Assembly: GCF_016107395.1 (NCBI RefSeq) | Contig: NZ_JAAIKO010000010.1 | Location: 62,001-126,000, forward strand | DNA: 64,000 bases | From: Streptomyces fildesensis | Lineage (GTDB): Bacteria; Actinomycetota; Actinomycetes; Streptomycetales; Streptomycetaceae | Reading direction: 5' to 3' | Translations under genes and position numbers: made by a program | The notes under the pieces: generated by a model | Told to the model about the DNA's origin: nothing | Database searches by the model: none | Seen by the model: the letters and a program-made list of their open reading frames with translations, nothing else | In this document: in pieces, positions 53,840 through 64,000 of the stretch | Position numbering within the stretch: the stretch's first letter is position 1 | Layout of the letters: the number at the start of each line of letters is the position of its first letter

Positions 53840-54601
53840 ATGAGTGAGCCCCGCGACGATCTGGCCGGCGAATACTTCGATGCGGCCATCGCCCTTCTCC
53901 GGAGGGTACGGGACGAGGAGTCCGCAGGTATCACAGCGGCGGGCAAGGCCATCGCCGACGCCATCGCCAACGGCAACCGGATCTTCGCCTTCGGCGCCGG
54001 GCACTCCTCGCTCGCCGCCCAGGACGTCGTCTACCGCGCGGGCGGCCTCGCCCTGGTCAACCTGCTCGCGGTGCCCGGCGTCGTCGGTATCGACGTCATG
54101 CCCGCGACCCTGGGCAGCGCCCTGGAACGGGTCGACGGCCTCGCGGGCGCCGTGCTCGACACCAGTCCGGCCAAGCCCGGCGACGTCCTCGTCGTCATCT
54201 CGCTGTCCGGACGCAACGCCCTGCCGGTCGAAATGGCGCAGAACGCCCGCGCCCTCGGCCTGACGGTCATCGGCGTCACCTCCGTGGCCTACGCCAAGGA
54301 GACCAAGCCCCGGCACGCGTCCGGCACGTTCCTCAAGGACCACTGCGACATCGTGCTCGACTCGAAGATCGCCGTCGGCGACGCGGAGATCGTCCGCGAC
54401 GACGTCCCGGCCCCCTTCGCCCCCGCCTCGACCGTGGTGACCAGCGCACTCATGCAGGCCGTCGTCGCCACCGCGGTCGCGGAGCTCGCCGCCCGCGGCA
54501 TCACGCCGCCGCTGCTGCGCTCGGGGAACGTGGACGGCGGCCATGACTGGAACGGCCGCATCTTCGAGGAGTACGGCTCGCGGATCTTCTTCCGCCACTG
54601 A
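53840..54601 (+). CDS. SIS-domain protein (UPF0309-like)
   Basis: A 253-residue cytoplasmic sugar-phosphate isomerase-type protein. The SIS core shows RIFAFGAGHSSLAAQDVVYRAGG (Gly-rich start, ~45-65), GDVLVVISLSGRNALPVEMA (phosphate-binding Ser loop) and VIGVTS. Such proteins bind sugar or sugar-phosphate; no enzyme activity is assigned. It is divergent from dmdR1 with a TTGACA at 53803-53808. Start at 53840 or 53831. The 3' end is tandemly duplicated across the stop codon. Confidence 0.82.
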   Translation: MSEPRDDLAGEYFDAAIALLRRVRDEESAGITAAGKAIADAIANGNRIFAFGAGHSSLAAQDVVYRAGGLALVNLLAVPGVVGIDVMPATLGSALERVDGLAGAVLDTSPAKPGDVLVVISLSGRNALPVEMAQNARALGLTVIGVTSVAYAKETKPRHASGTFLKDHCDIVLDSKIAVGDAEIVRDDVPAPFAPASTVVTSALMQAVVATAVAELAARGITPPLLRSGNVDGGHDWNGRIFEEYGSRIFFRH

Positions 54602-54636
54602 GTGCGGATCTTCCTCCGCCACTGATCCGCCGCTGA
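54581..54636. repeat. 24-bp-period tandem duplication across a stop codon
   Basis: CGGATCTTCTTCCGCCACTGA (54581-54601, holding the SIS gene stop) recurs at 54605-54625 with one mismatch; its end (TCCGCCGCTGA, 54626-54636) recurs again. The duplicates lie in the gap to the PAS gene. Confidence 0.85.
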
Positions 54637-54665
54637 GGCGGCAGGCCGCCGGGCCGTTCGGCCGT

Positions 54666-54685
54666 CCGGGGCGGCGCCGCCCCGG
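54666..54685. terminator. GC palindrome between convergent genes
   Basis: Perfect 20-bp palindrome with 10-bp arms (CCGGGGCGGC). It can form a hairpin in both strands and is well placed to end both the SIS and PAS transcripts. The lack of a loop makes it less certain. Confidence 0.5.
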
Positions 54686-54688
54686 CAC

Positions 54689-54712
54689 AGCTCTCGGCCC
54701 AGCTCTCGGCCC
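54689..54712. repeat. 12-bp perfect tandem duplication
   Basis: AGCTCTCGGCCC twice in a row, six bases past the stop of the PAS-domain gene (minus strand). Confidence 0.8.
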
Positions 54713-54717
54713 GGCCC

Positions 54718-56061
54718 TCAGCTCAGTTGCTGCGCCAGGTCCAGCGCCGCGGCCACCCGCACCGCCACGTCCTCCGCGTACGCCGCGTCGGAACGGTCGA
54801 AGAGACGGCGCCCCGCGCCCCGCAGGAACGTGACGGCGCCCAGAGTGCGTCCGCGGCTCCGCAGGACCGTGGAGAGGCCGTGGACCGTCCCCTCGGGCCA
54901 ACGGCGGGCCGCCGCCCACTCGTCGATCCTGGCCCGCGAGGCGGGCTCGGCCGCGGCGAGGGCGCCGAAGCTGGCGCGTACGGTGCCGATCCGCTCCACG
55001 GCCTGCAGCACGGGGTGCGCCGCCCCGTACGCCACCGGGATCGTGCCGACCGGGACGGGCAGACACGGCCCCGAGGACCCCTCCGGGGTAGAGGCGGCGC
55101 GCACCAGCCGGCCGTCGTCCCCGGCGAGGTCGACCAACGCGTGGTCGGCGAACCCGGCCAGCGCGAAGTCCAGATAGGTGGTCGCGGCCTCCACCGGGTC
55201 CTCGCACTCGGACGCCGTACGCCCGGCCCGGTGCAGCTGGTTGTGCCGGAAGCGCAGCAACGATCCTTCTTGCTCCGCGAGTTTGGCCTCCGTTACGTCC
55301 AGGAACAGCCACCCGACGCCCAGCGGCACCGGTTCCTCGCCGAGCGGCGACCCGAGGCGCACGAACCCGCTGCGCCAGCAGTGCCGTTTGGCGCCCTCGT
55401 CGCCGCGCAGGCTCAGCCACAGCTCGGACGGGACCGGCGGGCTGCCCTCCGCGAGCACGTGCTGCAGCGCCGTCTCCAGCTCCTCCAGGCCCTGCTCCAG
55501 CAGATCGCCGAGCGGCCGGCCGAGCAGGGTGTCCCGGCCGGTGCGCAGCAGGCGGGCGGCGTGCGCGTTCACGACGGCGGGCCGCAGGTCCGCGTCGATC
55601 AGGACGACACCCCACGAGGCGTCGTCGAAGAGCGCCTCGCTGAGCGCGATGGAGCGTTCCAGGTCGATCTGGGCGTGCACCTCGGAGAAGGCGCAGTAGA
55701 CCCCGGCGGGGCGGCCGTCCTGACCCTGCACGGCCGCGGACTGGGTGCGGACGAGCACCCGGTGGCCGTCCTTGGTCAGCAGCGCGAACTCGTGCACCTG
55801 GCGGCCGGGCGCGTCCATGGCGCCGAGCAGCCTCGTCTGCACGTCGTGCGCGTCGGCGCTACGGGCGGCCCAGCCCGAGAAGCCGCGGCGGCCGACGGCA
55901 TCGTCCGCCGACCAGCCGAGGATCCGTACGGCTTCGGAATTCCAGTGGGTGATGACACCGTCGCGGTCGAAGGCGCACAGGCCCGCCTCCATACCGTCGA
56001 GCAGAGCGGCGAGTAGCTGCTCGTCGCCATCACTGAGCGGCTTCGCATCGAATGGCTGCAC
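54718..56061 (-). CDS. PAS-domain sensory protein without output domain
   Basis: A 447-residue cytoplasmic protein. It has a first PAS domain (LLDGMEAGLCAFDRDGVITHWNSEAVRILGWSADD), a second PAS (LFDDASWGVVLIDADLRPAVVNAHAARLL), and a C-terminal GAF-like region (~300-440). No histidine kinase, GGDEF, EAL, PP2C or helix-turn-helix is present, so it probably signals by protein contact; many Streptomyces relatives carry a PP2C phosphatase at this point. It reads away from the candidate RNA locus, whose promoter is about 60 bp upstream and divergent. Confidence 0.78.
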   Translation of the reverse strand: MQPFDAKPLSDGDEQLLAALLDGMEAGLCAFDRDGVITHWNSEAVRILGWSADDAVGRRGFSGWAARSADAHDVQTRLLGAMDAPGRQVHEFALLTKDGHRVLVRTQSAAVQGQDGRPAGVYCAFSEVHAQIDLERSIALSEALFDDASWGVVLIDADLRPAVVNAHAARLLRTGRDTLLGRPLGDLLEQGLEELETALQHVLAEGSPPVPSELWLSLRGDEGAKRHCWRSGFVRLGSPLGEEPVPLGVGWLFLDVTEAKLAEQEGSLLRFRHNQLHRAGRTASECEDPVEAATTYLDFALAGFADHALVDLAGDDGRLVRAASTPEGSSGPCLPVPVGTIPVAYGAAHPVLQAVERIGTVRASFGALAAAEPASRARIDEWAAARRWPEGTVHGLSTVLRSRGRTLGAVTFLRGAGRRLFDRSDAAYAEDVAVRVAAALDLAQQLS

Positions 56062-56116
56062 GTCGAATCATTCAACCCCGGTGTGACTCAGCCCACACGG
56101 CATTTCGATAAATCGG

Positions 56117-56145
56117 TTGTGCGTCCCGGGGCCGGTTCCTAATGT
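56117..56145 (+). promoter_or_regulatory. promoter of the small ORF / RNA candidate
   Basis: TTGTGC (56117-56122) and TAATGT (56140-56145) are exactly 17 bp apart, giving a predicted transcript start near 56152. It is one of the better matches to the vegetative consensus in the window. Confidence 0.55.
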
Positions 56146-56151
56146 TGCGGT

Positions 56152-56366
56152 CACACATGAAGGGAGGTGGTTCGCAGCATGATGTGCAGTCGGACACGTG
56201 AGGTGACTGCGGGCTAGTCCCGCGCACCAAGCTCGTCGCGCAGACTCCGTGCACGGGGTCGAGGGGCGGGCCAATCCCACGCAGTCACCCGACCCGCGGG
56301 CTCGTCGGACTTGTCCGGCCGGTGCCTGGAGGAAACTCCAGGGAGCAGCCCGCGGGTCGTTTGCGT
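56152..56366 (+). ncRNA. candidate structured sRNA or attenuator
   Basis: Paired elements seen directly are as follows. A: 56202-56211 with 56280-56289 (10 bp perfect). B: 56219-56223 with 56266-56270. C: 56243-56249 with 56254-56260 around a UGCA loop. D: 56290-56302 with 56347-56359 (13 bp perfect). Inside D are E (56304-56309/56314-56319, CUUG loop) and F (56325-56331/56336-56342, GAAA loop). D and its two arms form a three-way junction followed by TTTGCGTTG, which could end transcription. The 5' part carries a tiny ORF whose last codons form one strand of A. I do not recognise a known RNA family. Confidence 0.55.
56179..56217 (+). CDS. 12-residue leader-type small ORF (MMCSRTREVTAG)
   Basis: ATG at 56179, TAG at 56215. 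AGGGAGGTGG (56161-56170), nearly an ideal complement to the 16S 3' end, lies 8 nt upstream, better than most genes here. Codons 8-11 form the 5' strand of RNA stem A, so a translating ribosome would open that stem. The arrangement resembles a leader peptide. No gene follows on the same strand for more than 1.2 kb except antisense to pdxH. Confidence 0.5.
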   Translation: MMCSRTREVTAG

Positions 56367-56405
56367 TGTCGAAAGGCCGCGTGTGCGTTGTCGAAAGGCC
56401 GCGTG
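56362..56405. repeat. 22-bp perfect tandem duplication
   Basis: Two identical 22-bp units beginning TGCGTTGTCGAAAGG, directly after RNA stem D and ending 11 bp before the pdxH stop (minus strand gene end at 56417). Confidence 0.9.
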
Positions 56406-56416
56406 GCCGCCGGGTT

Positions 56417-57100
56417 CTACGGCGCCAGCCGTACGACGTTCCAGGAGCCCGTTTCGCTGTTCTCCCCGTCGGCGCGCTCGTAGCGCAGTCGGTCGTGCAG
56501 CCGGTTTTCGCGCCCCTGCCAGAATTCCACGCTCCGGGCGCGCACCCGGATGCCTCCCCAGTACGTCGGCACCGGGACGTCGCTGCCCTCCGGGTAGCGC
56601 GCCTCCAGCTCCGCGTAGCGCCGTTCCAGCTCCTCCCGGGACTCCACGACCGAGGACTGCGCACTGGCCCACGCGCCCAGCCGCGAACCGTGCGGGCGGC
56701 TGCGGAAGTACCGGGCGGTCTCGTCCGTCGAGACGCGTTCGACGGTGCCGGAGACGATGACCTGGCGGGCGATCGGATGCCAGGGGAAGAGCAGCGAGAT
56801 CTGCGGGTTCTCCACCAGATCGCGGCCCTTGCGGGAGCCGTAGTTCGTGTAGAAGACGAAGCCGCGCGGGTCGAAGCCCTTGAGGAGCACGGTCCGTGAG
56901 CTGGGGCGGCCCTCGGCGTCGGCGGTCGAGACGATCATCGCGTTCGGCTCGGTGAGGCCGGCGGTCACGGTGTCCGCGAACCAGCGGGTGAACTGCGAGT
57001 ACGGGTCCGCGGCCAGCTCGGCCTCGGTGAGACCCTGGGCGCGGTACTGCTCGCGCATGACGGCGGGATCGACATGATGCTGCACCCGGACATCTTGCAT
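56417..57100 (-). CDS. pdxH: pyridoxamine 5'-phosphate oxidase
   Basis: A 227-residue FMN enzyme oxidising pyridoxine/pyridoxamine phosphate to pyridoxal phosphate. The substrate- and FMN-binding segments [29 protein letters not shown] and [23 protein letters not shown] are intact, as are [19 protein letters not shown] and the C-terminal [11 protein letters not shown] at 57100 fits the family length; the frame upstream to 57244 is low-complexity. Divergent from the citrate synthase gene. The product cofactor is needed by SerC encoded nearby. Confidence 0.9.
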   Translation of the reverse strand: MQDVRVQHHVDPAVMREQYRAQGLTEAELAADPYSQFTRWFADTVTAGLTEPNAMIVSTADAEGRPSSRTVLLKGFDPRGFVFYTNYGSRKGRDLVENPQISLLFPWHPIARQVIVSGTVERVSTDETARYFRSRPHGSRLGAWASAQSSVVESREELERRYAELEARYPEGSDVPVPTYWGGIRVRARSVEFWQGRENRLHDRLRYERADGENSETGSWNVVRLAP

Positions 57101-57301
57101 CCCCTGGGACCCGTACGTCCCGGCGGTGCGCCACGCGGGCCGTCCTGCCGGGGACCCTGTGGGGTCGGCGCGGTGGTCGGTAGGGGGTTTCCGGGCCGGA
57201 AAAGGGCCGGAAACCGGCCGGCCGGGCCGAAGAGTGTGCCGCACCTCACGCTTCCCGTCATGTGCCAGAACCGACAGAATTGCGGGTCGGGCAGCTGTGG
57301 C

Positions 57302-57317
57302 CTCTTGACATCAAGAG
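57302..57317. promoter_or_regulatory. perfect palindromic operator CTCTTGA-CA-TCAAGAG
   Basis: 7-bp arms around CA, overlapping a consensus -35 (TTGACA, 57305-57310) about 135 bp upstream of the citrate synthase start. The form suits a MarR- or GntR-type dimer acting as a repressor at the -35. The matching -10 is weak (TGACTC, 57328-57333). Confidence 0.6.
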
Positions 57318-57451
57318 ATACCGTTTCTGACTCCGGCCTCGGGTCTCCGATGGAGCAGGGTGACCATCACCCGAGCGGGGCATTACCGGAACGGCCGTCC
57401 AAGCAGTCGGCCGGCCAAGCACCTGTCGACCACATCACGAGGAGCCGCCTG

Positions 57452-58552
57452 ATGTCCGACTTCGTACCCGGACTCGAAGGAGTAGTCGCGTTCGAGACGG
57501 AGATCGCCGAACCTGACAAGGAAGGCGGCTCTCTCCGTTACCGAGGCGTCGACATCGAAGATCTCGTCAGCCATGTCTCATTCGGAAACGTGTGGGGCCT
57601 GCTGGTCGACGGCAAGTTCAATCCGGGCCTGCCGCCTGCCGAGCCGTTCCCGATCCCGGTGCACTCCGGCGACATCCGTGTCGACGTCCAGTCGGCGCTC
57701 GCCATGCTCGCCCCCGTGTGGGGTCTGAAACCGCTGCTGGACATCGACGTCGACGAGGCCCGTGACGACCTCGCGCGCGCCGCCGTCATGGCGCTCTCCT
57801 ACGTCGCCCAGTCGGCGCGCGGCCAGGGCCTCGCCATGGTGCCGCAGAAGGAGATCGACAAGGCGCAGACGATCGTCGAGCGCTTCATGATCCGCTGGCG
57901 CGGTGAGCCCGACCCGAAGCACGTGGCCGCCGTCGACGCGTACTGGACGTCCGCCGCGGAGCACGGCATGAACGCCTCCACGTTCACCGCCCGCGTCATC
58001 GCCTCCACGGGTGCCGACGTGGCCGCGGCCCTGTCCGGCGCCGTCGGCGCCATGTCGGGCCCGCTGCACGGCGGCGCCCCCTCCCGCGTCCTCGGCATGA
58101 TCGAGGAGATCGAGCGGACCGGTGACGCGAGCGCCTACGTCAAGCGCGCCCTGGACAAGGGCGAGCGCCTGATGGGCTTCGGCCACCGCGTGTACCGCGC
58201 CGAGGACCCGCGTGCGCGCGTGCTGCGGCGTACGGCGAAGGAGCTGGGCGCCCCCCGCTTCGAGGTCGCGGAGGCGCTGGAGAAGGCGGCGCTCGCGGAG
58301 CTGCACGCGCGGCGCCCCGACCGGGTGCTCGCCACCAACGTGGAGTTCTGGGCGGCGATCGTCCTGGACTTCGCCGAGGTTCCGGCGCACATGTTCACGT
58401 CGATGTTCACCTGTGCCCGGACGGCGGGCTGGTCGGCCCACATCCTGGAGCAGAAGCGCACCGGCCGGCTCGTCCGCCCCTCCGCCCGCTACATGGGCCC
58501 CGGCCCGCGCGACCCGCGCGAGGTCGACGGCTTCGCGGGCATCGGGCACTGA
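57452..58552 (+). CDS. citrate synthase (citrate synthase 2 type)
   Basis: A 366-residue enzyme condensing acetyl-CoA and oxaloacetate. The catalytic residues are recognisable in GPLHGGAPSRVL (His), GFGHRVYRAEDPRA (His) and the C-terminal Asp region LDFAEVPAHMFTSMF. It is the shorter form annotated as citrate synthase 2 in streptomycetes, which usually also carry a main citA elsewhere. GAGGAG precedes the ATG; a ~120-nt leader follows the probable promoter. It ends at a very strong convergent terminator. Confidence 0.9.
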   Translation: MSDFVPGLEGVVAFETEIAEPDKEGGSLRYRGVDIEDLVSHVSFGNVWGLLVDGKFNPGLPPAEPFPIPVHSGDIRVDVQSALAMLAPVWGLKPLLDIDVDEARDDLARAAVMALSYVAQSARGQGLAMVPQKEIDKAQTIVERFMIRWRGEPDPKHVAAVDAYWTSAAEHGMNASTFTARVIASTGADVAAALSGAVGAMSGPLHGGAPSRVLGMIEEIERTGDASAYVKRALDKGERLMGFGHRVYRAEDPRARVLRRTAKELGAPRFEVAEALEKAALAELHARRPDRVLATNVEFWAAIVLDFAEVPAHMFTSMFTCARTAGWSAHILEQKRTGRLVRPSARYMGPGPRDPREVDGFAGIGH

Positions 58553-58583
58553 GTCCACGTCAGGTGCTGCTGAATCGTTGATG

Positions 58584-58628
58584 CTGTGGCCTGCTCCCAC
58601 CCTCGTACGGGGTGGGAGCAGGCCACAG
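58584..58628. terminator. strong bidirectional terminator
   Basis: Perfect 19-bp arms (CTGTGGCCTGCTCCCACCC and its complement) with a 7-nt loop, between the convergent citrate synthase and FAD/Fe-S oxidoreductase genes. The longest perfect simple hairpin I saw in the window. Confidence 0.88.
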
Positions 58629-58691
58629 TCGTCGGCGGGCCCTGCCGTCCTGACGCCCTGGATTCAGGCGTCCGGCCCCCCTGCCCTTGGT

Positions 58692-62760
<4,069 letters not shown>

Positions 62761-62778
62761 CCGCACCCGCGACGCACG

Positions 62779-62822
62779 ACTGACGAGGGGTCCGGCCGGT
62801 GACGGCCGGGCCCCTCGTCAGT
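62779..62822. terminator. terminator hairpin overlapping a stop codon
   Basis: 20-bp arms (one T-G pair) around a GTGA loop, between convergent serC and the propeller gene. The 3' arm includes the stop codon of the propeller gene (62818-62820). Confidence 0.85.
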
Positions 62823-63846
62823 CGGGACGGCGGCGAAGGATCCGGCGCAGGCCGGTGGCCGCGACGAAGATCGCGGCGAGCACCGCGAAACCGACGACGG
62901 TCACACTGTGGCCGGACGAGCCGTCCTTGGCGGCGTCCGCGGCCGGTCCCTTGCCGCCCGGCCGGCCCGTGCCGGCGGATCCGGTGGCGTCCGGGGCCAC
63001 GGAGTCCGGCAGGTCCTCGCCGTTGAGCGGCGCCCGCCAGACCTCGCTGTTCTTCCCCTCGCTGCCGTACATCAGCGCTCGGCCGTCCGGGGTGAAGGCC
63101 ACCGACTCGCCCTGCCGCTGCATCGGCACATCGAGGCTGCCGATCTTCGTCGGGGCGTCGCCGGACCACCGCCAGGCGGTCGCCCAGAAGTAGCCGCGCA
63201 GCACCAGCCGGGTGCCGTCGGGCGAGAACGAACCGTCGGTCACCCAGGGCACCTCGGCGATCTTCCGGAAGACGTTCACCCCCTTCGGGCTGAGCTTCTT
63301 CGGGCCCGCGTACAGGGCGCCGCCGTCCTCGTTCTTGCTGGCGATGTAGACCCGGCCGGTCTTGGGGTGCACCATCAGCGCCTCCGCGTTCCGCGGGCCG
63401 CCCTCGTACTGGACCGTGTAGCGGATGACGTCCACCGTCGTGTTCCCCAGCTGCTTGGGCTCGGCGAACCGGTAGATCCACACATGCGGCCAGGTCCCGC
63501 CGAGGTTGTCGCCGATGTCGCCGACGTAGATGTCGCCGTCCGGGCCGATGGAGATCGCCTCCACGTCACGGGGGTCGATGCCGCGCATCGTGACCCTGGC
63601 GACGGTCCTGCCGGTCGCGGAGTCCACCGCGTAGACGTACGGGCCGTCGTCGCTGTCGTTGTGGGTCCAGTACACGCCCTTGTGGAGGTGGCTGGCGGCC
63701 AGTCCGCTGGACTCGGTGATCCGGGGGTCGCTGATGGTGAACGCGACGGCGGGCCCGCCGTCGGCGACGGCCCCCGGCACCGGTCCGAGAACGGCGAACG
63801 CCGCGGCGGCGACTGAGGCGGCGAGGGCGATGCGGGAGCGCGGCAT
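62818..63846 (-). CDS. exported beta-propeller-like protein with C-terminal membrane anchor
   Basis: A 342-residue surface protein. The signal peptide (RIALAASVAAAAFAVLGPVPGAVA) is followed by a WD40/NHL-like repeat region (SSGLAASHLHKGVYWTHNDSDDGPYVYAVD, PDGDIYVGDIGDNLGG, HPKTGRVYIASKNEDGG, SPDGTRLVLRGYF, TPDGRALMYGSEG). A Gly/Ala/Pro linker and one transmembrane helix with a basic tail (VVGFAVLAAIFVAATGLRRILRRR) complete it. It is a binding or scaffold protein outside the cell; ligand unknown. ATG at 63846 fits the signal peptide. Confidence 0.75.
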   Translation of the reverse strand: MPRSRIALAASVAAAAFAVLGPVPGAVADGGPAVAFTISDPRITESSGLAASHLHKGVYWTHNDSDDGPYVYAVDSATGRTVARVTMRGIDPRDVEAISIGPDGDIYVGDIGDNLGGTWPHVWIYRFAEPKQLGNTTVDVIRYTVQYEGGPRNAEALMVHPKTGRVYIASKNEDGGALYAGPKKLSPKGVNVFRKIAEVPWVTDGSFSPDGTRLVLRGYFWATAWRWSGDAPTKIGSLDVPMQRQGESVAFTPDGRALMYGSEGKNSEVWRAPLNGEDLPDSVAPDATGSAGTGRPGGKGPAADAAKDGSSGHSVTVVGFAVLAAIFVAATGLRRILRRRPD

Positions 63847-63931
63847 GCCCCCAGCCTGCCATCCCGTCATGTGTCGGGCTTCACGCCGCCGGGCATCGCG
63901 GCCGGGGCCGGGTATCCGCGATGATCTCAGC

Positions 63932-64000
63932 GTGCGTTATATGTTCGTCGGCGATTCCATGACCATCGGCAGCGCGGGCGACTTCACCTGGCGTTACCGC
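63932..64000 (+). CDS. SGNH/GDSL-type hydrolase, N-terminal part only (cut by window edge)
   Basis: An open frame starting GTG at 63932 or ATG at 63941 and running off the end. It encodes MFVGDSMTIGSAGDFTWRYR, which contains the GDSM block I motif of SGNH hydrolases (catalytic Ser expected in GDS). Exported esterases or acetylhydrolases often start this way. Only 23 codons are visible, so the call rests on that motif. Confidence 0.55.
   Translation, partial: MRYMFVGDSMTIGSAGDFTWRYR

Larger units (their letters stand above)
56062..56416 (+). other. gap between PAS gene and pdxH holding a structured RNA candidate
   Basis: These 355 bp hold, in order on the plus strand, a promoter (56117-56145), a 12-codon ORF (56179-56217), nested inverted repeats (56202-56359) and a 22-bp tandem duplication (56362-56405). 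No larger ORF is supported. Confidence 0.6.

Noticed and set aside
56072..56254. 60-codon minus-strand frame in the PAS/pdxH gap
   Set aside because: No ribosome site, and it crosses the structured repeats; the plus-strand mini-ORF has far better signals.

Overview
The window is high-GC chromosomal DNA from an actinomycete, almost certainly a member of the Streptomycetaceae. The support is the strong G/C bias at third codon positions, frequent GTG starts, ATGA/GTGA translational coupling, SCO4402-type and NsdA-like TPR regulators, an RsbV-like STAS protein, an ECF sigma with a zinc anti-sigma factor, a DmdR1-type DtxR repressor, and actinobacterial SerC and PdxH. No tRNA, rRNA, insertion sequence, integrase or CRISPR array was seen. 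About 54 protein-coding genes fill most of the sequence. A GDSL/SGNH-type gene is cut by the right edge.

Layout. (1) 34-4308: an acyl-CoA catabolic module (acyl-CoA dehydrogenase, amidohydrolase, divergent acyl-CoA ligase) with two matching palindromic operators between the divergent genes. (2) 4545-8198: a TPR protein, an anti-sigma antagonist, and an ECF sigma coupled to a zinc anti-sigma/maleylpyruvate-isomerase fusion. (3) 8223-19162: cell-surface glycan genes (GT-C membrane glycosyltransferase, two GT2 enzymes, DUF2304 protein, MVF-type flippase, membrane-anchored dimethylformamidase-like protein) followed by a complete dTDP-L-rhamnose set arranged as rfbDB divergent from rfbAC. (4) 19203-28521: purU, an SCO4402-like gene that looks leaderless, a solute-binding lipoprotein, a proline-rich membrane protein, a TPR regulator, a prim-pol-like protein and a two-gene ABC exporter.

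(5) 28594-38026: a Tad/Flp pilus locus on the minus strand (cpaB, tadZ, tadA, tadB, tadC, flp, two tadE-like genes, one tadG-like gene), ending with a membrane LysM-BTAD protein. No prepilin peptidase is present in the window. Divergent from it are an overlapping lipoprotein and secreted-protein pair. (6) 40040-51822: a winged-helix/endonuclease-like protein, then a type VII secretion module: an EssC-like ATPase with an apparent ubiquitin-like domain plus FHA, a Ser/Thr kinase with a PQQ propeller, a WXG100 protein, a large WXG protein and two unknown proteins. A truncated copy of the C-terminus of the pilus-linked secreted protein lies directly before the WXG100 gene. (7) 51839-64000: alpha/beta hydrolase with a LexA-like box, dmdR1, a SIS protein, a PAS protein, pdxH, citrate synthase, a large FAD/Fe-S oxidoreductase, serC, a surface beta-propeller protein and the partial SGNH gene.

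The most unusual feature is at 56140-56366, between the PAS gene and pdxH. A good promoter precedes a 12-codon ORF with an optimal Shine-Dalgarno. That ORF runs into a dense set of perfect RNA stems: a 10-bp long-range stem, then a 13-bp stem closing two arms with CUUG and GAAA tetraloops. I read this as a candidate undescribed structured sRNA or attenuator. A second window-wide pattern is short tandem duplications that span or directly follow stop codons in at least eight places.
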